Below are positions 55,640-64,000 of a stretch of 64,000 nt of DNA, one piece after another. Made by a program: the position numbers and the translations under genes. The stretch is from the NCBI GenBank assembly GCA_003194525.1, contig NBIV01000078.1, positions 186,001-250,000 of the forward strand, read 5' to 3'. Each line of letters begins with the position of its first letter. Within the stretch, counting starts at the first letter, position 1. The notes beneath the pieces were generated by a model that was given only the letters and a program-made list of their open reading frames with translations, was not told the origin of the DNA and searched no databases. This DNA comes from Gracilariopsis chorda. Its lineage: Eukaryota > Rhodophyta > Florideophyceae > Gracilariales > Gracilariaceae.

Positions 55640-57480
55640 TTACCTTTCAACTTTGTTTTTGCTCCTGCTGCTGCTATGGAAATTTCTATATAGACAGAAG
55701 CCTTTGCAATAGAATAGAGTTTTCCACGAGCAGATGGAGGCATGAAAGCCTGTTTATTGACAAATAATGTCATTCAAGCAACAATCATTTCTGAATAATT
55801 CAATAAATCGTCATATTGAAAAGGAAGATATACGAGTTTGAATCCATCTTTGACTCGGCACAGTAATGCAGGCTCTGCAAGCTACACTAGATCCAAAAAT
55901 GGGAGGTATGGATCCAAACGAGCATTACTGGCACTTCCGTAAGTATGATTGGCTGTGTCCTTTGCAATGTGGCAGAGTGCACATCCAGTGCAAAGCAGCA
56001 GCACTTGCAGCGAGAATCAATGAAGATTGATATTTGTTGCTGCTGCTGCTGTTTTTTTCTGATACTGCTAAAACAGTACAAACTTAGCGCCAAACTTTAG
56101 CACAGTGCTCTAACTACCGGTGTGCATGAGTACTGTAGCAGTAATGTTTTGGGGCATACGCGCTACTCTGGCAACTTACACTGCTCTCCATCTCAACAAC
56201 CCCCGTACTGTAACGAATTGCTGAAGGATGAGGGGAGGGTACTAGATTGGCGGGAGGCGTTGTACCAAAAACTCTCCTTCCAAGCTCCCTTCATTGCATA
56301 TAATTTCTAATTTTACGCAACGCCTCCCCGCCAATTAAAAACTTCAGCAGTGGCAGAACCAGAACTTAATGCTTATTGGCTGCTGCTGCATGTTGCCTGT
56401 GCCTGCTGCTGAGTGGCTGGCACTACAGTAAATGACTGCAGTGCCAGCCAGTTGCAATCAAGTGCAATTTGATCGCCATGTGTAAATCAAATTTAGAGTT
56501 GTGCCTCTACTACTTTTTCGGATCCACCGACCAATGCTTGACTCTGGTGCAGCATGGAGAACCTTCTTTGCTGTGCCAAGCCAAAGCCGGATCCGAAGGC
56601 AAATTTTTTGACTCTCCATTTTTAAGCATTTGTTCATGTATGAGGGGACGCTATTGAATGAATGGAGGCGTTGCGCCTATAAACCGCCTTGCATGCCCCT
56701 CCACGCCAATGCAATAATCTCATTTGGAGCAACGCCTCCCAACCATTACAAAAAATCAGTAACAGCAGCGGCAAAACCAACTGTGCGCTGGCTGCTGCTG
56801 TACCTTGATTGCCTCCTTGCTGCTGAGTGGCTTACACTGCATGAATGACTGCAGTGCCAGCCACTCAGAAGCAAACAGGCTTTGCCAAATGGCTTAAGCG
56901 ATCATTCGCTTTTTAGCGCAGCTGCGCATTGCACTGGATATGTTAGTCAAGTGCCGACTATAGGTTCTCACGTCTCTAAGACATTCTGGGCGCTGCGGCT
57001 CTTATTGTTTTTCAGGCCTTATGGCCGCGTTAGCGTGCGAATGAGGGCTGCAGATCCCCCAATGTCACTACTATTCAGCGACACGCAGCGCTACCCTCGG
57101 CCGAGGGCCGCTTCTACTTTTTTCTCCCCTCATAAGCATTTATTTACGTACAAATGGTGTGTTGTCGACAGATACGAGGCGTTGCGCTACAACAACGCTT
57201 CGCACGCCCCCGTAAGCGCATGCAAAAACTGTTTCTGGTGCAATGCCTCCCTGCCTCTCCAAAAAAATCAGTAGCAGCAGCGGAGCGTACAGTGCATGGG
57301 CTGCCACTGCATGTTGATTTCCTAGTAGCAGCTGAATGGCTTGCACTCTAAAAATGACTGCAATGCCACCCAATTAGCACTAGCTGGCTTGGGTGACACG
57401 TAGCAGGCGTTTTGCACTCTGCTAGTGCAGGACAATGCCCGGAGTATATATACTGCACTGGCGCAGTGCAAAAAGCGTCT
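55640..57480. repeat. Foldback repeat family with CTG/CAG-rich arms
   Basis: Three copies carry GGAGGCGTTG, a 50-70 base loop and CAACGCCTCC: 56246-56335 (arms extended to ATTGGCGGGAGGCGTTG), 56664-56739 and 57176-57250. Each is followed by a CAG/CTG-rich tail ending in a second inverted repeat around ACTGCAGT (TGGCTGGCACT..AGTGCCAGCCA in the first copy). Copies 2 and 3 also share the flank CTCATAAGCATTTRTTYAYGTA or a close variant. A further foldback (GCGTTTTGCACT / AGTGCAAAAAGCG) lies at about 57409-57476. Probably a MITE-like or structured non-coding family. Confidence 0.65.
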
Positions 57481-58150
57481 CCCTTGCTTACGGTAACCAC
57501 TGTTTTACATTCCATTTCAGGCTTGGCCAATAGCGCAGTGTCGTAAACTTTTGCTACTTTGGGCACTGTTGCTGACCATTGACCTAGGCAAAGCGGATCT
57601 CCTGTGCAGGCGCTACAAGAGCAACCCACTGAGTACCACGGATCCGGAAAAGTTCAGGTGCTCTTCTGCTGTATACTGGTCGTGTAACGGCAATCAAAGA
57701 TGTCTGAGGGTTTCCCGGACCTAATACCAGCTTGCAGTGGACGGTCCGGGGTGGCCGCCGTGTCGTTCATCTTGGGGCCGGATATCGCACTTTGTTGTGT
57801 GAGTAAAGGGACACCAATCCTTTGAACTGGACGCGGGTTACGCATAAAATGGCTTGAAAACTAGCTGGGCACACTCTACCCGTCATACTCCAACAGGAAT
57901 GTGTCGAGAGTCCCTATGCTGCGCACAACTTCATCTGGTAAATATAAGACTTGCAGCATTTTTTTAATCGCTTCTGCAATTAAGCCTAGTGGGGGCAAAT
58001 CAACAAATTGCAACCACATTTTTCACTTTCAACTTTGTGTTATAATGAAAATTATTCTGGAACTCTGGCAAAAGTTTTAGCGGTATAAAAAACTGGAATT
58101 GATTATTTTAATTTTGGTAAATTATTATGACGGTAGGAGGTCCACGTACG
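57481..58150. other. Spacer, AT-rich toward the right
   Basis: No gene seen. The stretch from about 57950 to 58130 is clearly richer in A/T. Confidence 0.4.
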
Positions 58151-58179
58151 GTCTCCGGTGGAGACTGAGTAATCTCTGG

Positions 58180-61100
58180 ATGTGCCAGAGCAAACTAGGG
58201 AGGTATTAAACCCAGTTCTGGAGGTGCGAGAACGAAATCAGGCGGTGCAAGGCAAAACGCTGAAGGCCGTCGGCGTGGATAGTGGATTATCAGGACCACG
58301 ATCTGGAAGAAGACGGCGATTACCACTTCTTCCGGCTCCGGATGAGGTGTGGGCAAATGAGAACTGAGCGCACGTTTACAGACCCATTGATTGAGCCGTG
58401 GACGAAGACTAAATTACTTCTGTATCTACGCCGGCTGTAGCGGCAGATAGCACAAGCGCCGCTGGTTCCAGTGGGTCCGTTGCTACAGGTGTACCATCTT
58501 CGTGCCGAATACCTGGATTTCTGGAGTTTTTGAGAGGCCTGCCGAGTCACATTCCTCCGCCTTCGATGCCTCTCCCTCTTCCAACTATGTCTACAGAACA
58601 AATACCCGTTGCGATTAAGTGGAAGAGGATGAGATAATTCCTGCTTCCTCACAGCCACCGCAGTGGCCTGCTTTGCTGCGGGCTGCACATCAAGAAGAGC
58701 AGATGCCTGTTGCTATGGCCGTTGAAGAAGACGACACCACTCCTTCTCCCCTACAGCCACCATCACAGCATCCAGAGCATCCGCAGAATCTGCACCAGTC
58801 ACAGCAACAGCTTGATAGGACGGTCATGTAGTCTGCTGGGCCTTCTGATGGAGGACTCTATCACGTTTACTATTCGTGAAATCCCGTGGCAGCTAAGGTG
58901 AGGAATCATCCGGCATTCTATGCAAGTGTGCCGTAGTCAGGCGCTTCTCACTGCGGGTCAAAGGCGATGCGGAAAGTTCGGCGAACACTCACGCACCCTC
59001 TCCTCCTGCAAGCACCCGAACTTGACATTAAAAATTCATTGCTTTAAATATTGCGATTTTGTTTTTCTTGACAAAGAGGCCACTGCAGTGTGCTGTGGAA
59101 TGAGAAGAAAGTCAAGATGGGGCGTCACGTTCCGCAGAAGGCATAGAAGCGAGTTGGTTCGCAGTCCTTATATTCTGACAGTTTTTCACAGCCATTTACT
59201 CAACTTGAATACACTCTTTGTCACAACGAAAGCATTTTTGAACATTTCGTATGTGACAGAAGGCGGTGCCTCCTTCCTCAGACTTGAGGGCAACGCAGCT
59301 CTCGCTCTCCCCGAGCAGAACCAGAACAACACACGCCACAGCTTCCTGTGAGGTACCAATCCGCCTTTCTTGGACCTATCTCACTATGCGCGTGCCAGGT
59401 TTCGTGCGTTCATTCAAGACAGCAACGTACCACACATCGTGTCAAAGTTTTACGATTTGATACAGCCCAAGCCCGACGCTGTGCGCCAGCGGTAGCGATC
59501 CATGTTTAGCAAGCAACAACAACAACAAAATGCGGAGACCGCCGTAGATATGACCGTAAAAGCAGCGGAATAGGAAGCATTCGTACGTGGAAACGAAGGA
59601 ACCCGAAGTGACTCAGTCAGTGCTCCTGATACAGGGGCTGGACCTCTCCTTGAAGATGCTCATGGTAGGGGGCCAACAATGATGAGAAAGCTCGTCGTGG
59701 ATCCCACTGGCCTATACCGAGTAGAGTCTCAAGTACTGCGCTTGATAGAAGAAACCGTAACAGAAGAGCACACCGTAGTGACAACAGCCCCTGATGTAGC
59801 TGGAGCTGGAGCGACTGAAAATGCCGCAAACAATGTGCAAGTGCGGTACGGACTTCTGAAACCCGAGTCCAAACTTGCAGAGATAGGGCACTTTCCCTCT
59901 TCTCTACCCGTACTGCAATCAGCAGGAGCTAGTTGACATCGGCGTGTTTCTGGATGAAAGCAACTCCATACAGCGGAGCTGAGGTATCAGCGTCAACGAA
60001 TGGAAGCTCCAAAAGCCCACCTGGGCTGAAGACGAGAAGAGACGACTGTACTCAGACAAAATCCTTCTGCACACTGGACCGTAGATGCAGATTTAGATGC
60101 TTTGCATCCACAAAACGATCGAGGATATTTGACTGCGGTTCCTGGATAGAGAAAAACAGGCACGCACCATCCCAGTTCACACAAATGGGACTGATCTTTC
60201 TGCCCGAGGACTCGGTCATCTCAGCAGAGTACTGGAAGAACAAGCGCTTGGATGTACTGGAAATCGTGGCACGGAGAGGACCGTCTTCTCTGTTCATTAA
60301 AATCACCATGAAATTTTGGCGAGAGAACATCCAACGCCTTGGGGTGGACACCAGCGATCATAGCGCATTTATGGCACAGAGTAACCGCCCTCGACCATTT
60401 GACCGACCGGATCTGCTTGCGACGGTGTACTTCCAGTACCCCAATGGTTTCATGAAGGATTTAGAGAAGAACTCGTAGCACATCTTTGGAATGAAGTGCT
60501 AGGGGCCTGCATCAAAGCTTGAGTTTCGAGAACGCAATGTGCCTCATCACCACCTGATTTTGTAGCTCGAGGAGGGTAGGATTGGAGACATTGATGTGAT
60601 CGACGAGCTGAAGCGTGCATAAGTTCCCCTTCCCGATGACGACGATGCGTTGCGTGCCCTCATTTGCTCCATGCACAGGCACTGCCACTCCACCTATTGC
60701 CGGAATCGTGCTAGGCAGTGTAAGTTTCGATACGACAGCAACATGAGTGTACCGAAAAAGTACATTGACGAAGGCCTGAATCGCGTGATATGCCGCAGAG
60801 GCAAGAATACCACAAGGTTGTTCTGTAAGCCCAACTGACCAAGACGTACCGCTCACATATCAACGTAAAACGCACGCAAGGAGGGGGCGCAGTGGCCTAT
60901 CTGATGAAGTACGCCATTTGGCAGCCCAAAGCTCTGGAGGTGGTGCTCAATGTGAGTGACGCTAATGAGACAGGCACGCAGAACGAGCAGCAACAAGAGC
61001 CGCAGCTGCAGAACGAAATTCGAGCATACATGCGAGCGCGTATGGTGGGCGCCGTCAACGCAGCCTGGAGAGTTTTTGAGTTTCGCCTTGTTTACATCGT

Positions 61101-63189
61101 ACCCAAAGTAGAGCCACTGGCCACTGGCTTGGAACGAGAGAGAATGTTTCCGCCGAGAGGTCCAACCAGCTCCTTTCTGCATCGCAGCCGTCTACGCTGG
61201 AGAGATATTTTGCAACGCCAGAAGCATATGCAAACCTCGACTTCCTCTCTTATTTTGAAAAGGTGCATTTGTACCGCACGCTTCCTGCACATTTGCTTAA
61301 TCAAAACGACGGTGACAGCACTCAGGTGCCCACAGACGCCTGCCATCGGCCCATTTACATTGTAGAGGGCACGAAAGACGAGCAGTGCGTCGCAAGGATC
61401 AGAAGTGAGTCAGGGTCAGACATTGAGCTGTTTGTTCTTCGCTTGCTGCTCATGAATCACGGCTCGAGCTCCTATGAAGACGCAAGGGCGTTCAACAGAC
61501 AGCAGTATGGAACCTATCGTGAAGCGGCGATTGCAACCGGACTGCTAGTGGACGGAACCAAGTTTGATATTACGTTCTACGAAGCAGTGCAGATCTACAG
61601 CACGCTCTCCAAGCTACGACGTCTGGTTGTTACATTATATCAGCAAGGGGCAGACCTAGAGAAAATGGATGTCGACAAATGGGAGGCGCTATGTACTGAA
61701 ATACATACAGGCGATGAGCAGCAATAGAAGCAAGGAATTTGTCGACGTGAGATGGAGATCTTAGAACGGAACCGTGTACAACTGCTACGACATCGCAGCT
61801 TCTTCTCCCATCACCTACAGCAAAATGCTGCTGCATTGACTGAGACGAATCGAGCTACAACACCTCGAGACGCACGAGTTGTGCAAAATGCTTCGACGTT
61901 GCAGTCAAGGTACGTCACCTTTACACCTCGCCAACGACAAGTCATTGACACAATCATTGCTGCATTGAAACAACGATAAGCGCTGCAGGAGTGAAAAAAC
62001 ACTGCGAGAAAGGTGCTTTTTGTGCAAGGATCCGTAGGAACTGGGACGACATACGTGGTCAACCTCCTTCGTGATATCACTGAGTCGGAAGGAATGCTCG
62101 CCGAAAAGACTGCTACAACAGGCATTGCAACATCGTTATACGAAGTTAGTCTCACTTCAAATAGCCTGCTTGGACTTGGTGTAGCTGATAAGGACAGTAA
62201 AAGCAGTACTACAGCCACGTTGTCCAAGTACGGTCCGCGTTTTCAACTTTCAGAACTGCTACGCAAATAAAACTGCTCGCCTTGTATGAGGCTTCCATGC
62301 TTTCGCGTAAGCTCTTTGAACACATTGGTGCGTTGCTCAAAGATGTTCGCTGCAGTGGAGTGGAAACAGCGCCTCCGTTTGGGGGCTCGACCATCGTTCT
62401 ATCCGGCAACTACTCTGATGCTTCCAGTTGTCCTGCAGGTATACATGGAGGCTGAGCCCAGTGGGAAATAATTGCCATGGAAGAGTGATATATGGAAATT
62501 ATGCTCAAGCCAAGTGCTGTATCTCACCGAACAAGTACGCCGAGCCGATGATCCTGCATTTGCACCGCTGTCACGGTCCATTGAACGCAAAACTACATCC
62601 AACAACGCTCCAATACCACCCAGATCTACAGGTGGCATGCAAACCGCTTACTAGTTCCTGTGGAAGTTGTTCACAATACAACGCAAGGAGGATGTGGATC
62701 TCAGCAAATTGCTCATTATTTTCACAAACCAGTTCTTCGAAGAACATAATGCGGCAGCGCCAGATCTGTTTCTTTTAAAGCGCTTCACTCTTCCGTCAGT
62801 GATGGCTGCACATCCCGATCGTAGAAAGAACACACAGTCCAAAATCGTCCGTACTATCGTTCCTGAGTTTGCATATTAGTATGCCCCTACTGAAGTATGG
62901 CTGCACAATGTGGATTTGAAGATTGGTGTGCCAGCTATGATCATTGGGAACGTGTTGCATCCCGCTGTGGTCAGTGTAAAGCAGTTAGTGGTCGTGCGTG
63001 TACATTAGTTTTCCATGCGGGTGACTCAATGTGACGAAAACGGACAGGTGCTGGAACGACAGCTCTTGCATCGTATGAACTAACCATGTGCTGCTCTTGC
63101 ATGACCGCCGCTTACACCTAGGAACTCGCCAACAATTGGATCCCATGCCTAGGGCTATTGCAAACCCAGTGCTCCCTGAAGCAATTTAG
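58180..63189 (+). pseudogene. Helitron 2, Rep-helicase, heavily decayed
   Basis: The N-terminal part is uncertain. It is recognisable from RFRAFIQDSNVPHIVSKFYDL (near 59390) and LLKPESKLAEIGHFP (near 59850). The Helitron-like N domain is LDVLEIVARRGPSSLFIKIT and DRPDLLATVYF (60246-60430), followed by the HUH-type PHHHLIL (near 60545) and the Rep end HISTKRTQGGGAVAYLMKYA (60858-60918). NEIRAYMRARMVGAVNAAWRVFEF matches Helitron 1. The helicase has a damaged Walker A (GSVGTGTT, Lys lost, near 62034), then LTEQVRRADDP and IFTNQFFEEHN. At least ten stops and frame changes. Same orientation and family as Helitron 1, but much older. Confidence 0.82.
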
Positions 63190-63320
63190 TTCTGCATACT
63201 TCGACAATCGTAATGATATTTCTTACGTTCATCATTCATTGAATTAAAATACTAGCTTTTCTGCTTTTGCTTTCTCCACTTTTTGTTTCATCCCAACGCT
63301 TTTTATCACTCCTCCACCGT

Positions 63321-63351
63321 GGCGCGAAGCGCCGCCCGCGGACGAAGCCCG
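63321..63351 (+). repeat. Twin hairpins behind Helitron 2
   Basis: GGCGC-GAA-GCGCC (63321-63333) is followed by GCGGAC-GAA-GCCCGC with one mismatch. Position and architecture match 2645-2677. AATAAA follows at about 63365. Confidence 0.6.
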
Positions 63352-63535
63352 CCTTCTCTTTTTAATAAAATGCACGATTTGATGTTTTTGGCCCAAACCG
63401 TGCCAGCATATGAAAGTGTGCTTCATGTTTAAATGTTTGGATGTTTTCGGTGTGCCAACTCTTTTCACCAATGATAATCAAACGCTTTGGACAACCAAAA
63501 CATTGCATAGTCAGGTTTGTGAGGGCTCAAGCCTC

Positions 63536-63601
63536 GGCCCTACCACTCTTTCCTGCAGGCAAGATGCAGACGTCGCAAATGCAGGAAAGAGTGGCAGGGC
63601 C
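63536..63601. repeat. 22-bp inverted repeat with 22-base loop
   Basis: GGCCCTACCACTCTTTCC continuing to TGCA (63536-63557) pairs with TGCAGGAAAGAGTGGCAGG continuing to GCC (63580-63601), with one mismatch. No coding region explains it. Confidence 0.6.
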
Positions 63602-64000
63602 AAAGGGCGTTCTTACTCTTGTTGTGATGTAAAGGTAGGGTAAAGCTGGTGCCATTGAAACAGCGCGCAGTAAAGCGCATCGGCGACAAAAGTGGAAATG
63701 TATTCCGTCCCGAGCAGCAAGTATGACTTGTTCCACAAGTGGATGTCCTTCACCTGCAAGTGCAGCACGAGTGAAATAAATCTCGCCATTGGCTGCGTTG
63801 TAATAGTGCACTGATTAGCAGTACTGGTGCGTGGGATATTATCTTTGCGCAGATTTGCGACTCCCAAAATTGCATCATCGGTTGTGACGGGTTTGACCCC
63901 GGTTTCGTCACGTTCGCGACTCCGTTTGAGATTTACTTCGTCTATGCAAGTCGTTTTCTTTGACATTTGTGTGGTGCAATGCCCCAAAGGGGAAAAACAC
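63602..64000. other. Right edge, no gene assigned
   Basis: Open minus-strand frames (63527-63811, 63613-63987) overlap in different registers. The longer contains MARFISLVLHLQVKDIHLWN but no known motif. They may continue beyond the window. Confidence 0.35.

Noticed and set aside
55640-57400. Protein-coding CAG/CTG repeat gene
   Set aside because: Frames are short and interrupted in all registers, whereas the inverted-repeat structure explains the pattern.
1-64000. Bacterial or phage origin
   Set aside because: GT-AG introns that restore a Kunitz domain, LTR retrotransposons, pogo elements and TATA boxes all point to a eukaryotic nuclear genome.

Overview
The window looks like a transposon-rich stretch of a compact eukaryotic nuclear genome. 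The evidence is Helitron helicases, CENP-B/pogo-type transposases, Ty1/copia and Ty3/gypsy polyproteins, TATA boxes, and short spliceosomal introns with GT..AG ends. The few host-like genes code for secreted or membrane proteins, have short leaders and contain no introns or a single small one. A red alga (florideophyte) is my best guess, because intron-poor gene islands between LTR elements and chitin-binding type-4 / LPMO-like secreted proteins fit that group. This is inference, and another alga or protist is possible. Many coding regions carry single-base indels, so some frame breaks could be assembly errors.

Layout. 1-2.7 kb is the 3' half of a Helitron Rep-helicase with a frame break and one premature stop. 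4.2-6.4 kb is a broken DDE_1 transposase with a downstream coiled-coil reading frame. 7.3-9.4 kb is a complete but dead pogo-like element (A) with TA target duplications. 10.9-11.6 kb holds a two-exon gene for a membrane-anchored Kunitz-domain protein with its own TATA box. 12.4-16.7 kb is a copia gag-pol on the minus strand, broken only by two in-frame TAA codons. 17.3-17.6 kb is a poly-G minisatellite. 17.9-20.0 kb is a second pogo-like element (B), a sibling of A. 20.1-25.7 kb is a graveyard of gypsy and AT-rich copia fragments. 27.3-28.1 kb is an unrecognised secreted-protein gene with a TATA box.

28.55-35.05 kb is a full-length copia element (1) with 374-bp LTRs and a 5-bp target duplication. 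36.1-37.7 kb is an LPMO-like (chitin-binding type 4) gene. 39.56-46.52 kb is an older relative (2), arranged LTR-internal-LTR-partial internal (3). 46.5-50.9 kb is a decayed coiled-coil/membrane coding region. 51-54 kb holds smaller decayed fragments. 55.6-57.5 kb is a family of foldback repeats. 58.2-63.4 kb is a second, strongly decayed Helitron of the same family as the first.

The most unusual system is the copia family at 28.55-46.5 kb. All three copies have a short leader intron whose removal joins an A from exon 1 to a TG from exon 2 and so creates the start codon of an extra reading frame ahead of gag. In the two copies that extend far enough, this ORF codes for two U1/matrin-like C2H2 zinc fingers. 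The same two copies share a T5-AA stop at the gag/pol junction with an open -1 frame across it. Their LTRs keep palindromes at the same places although the palindrome sequences have changed on both arms. A retrotransposon that makes an extra nucleic-acid-binding protein only from spliced RNA would be notable. The second notable pattern is in pogo elements A and B. They have different end motifs but the same motif number, the same main spacings and the same total length.
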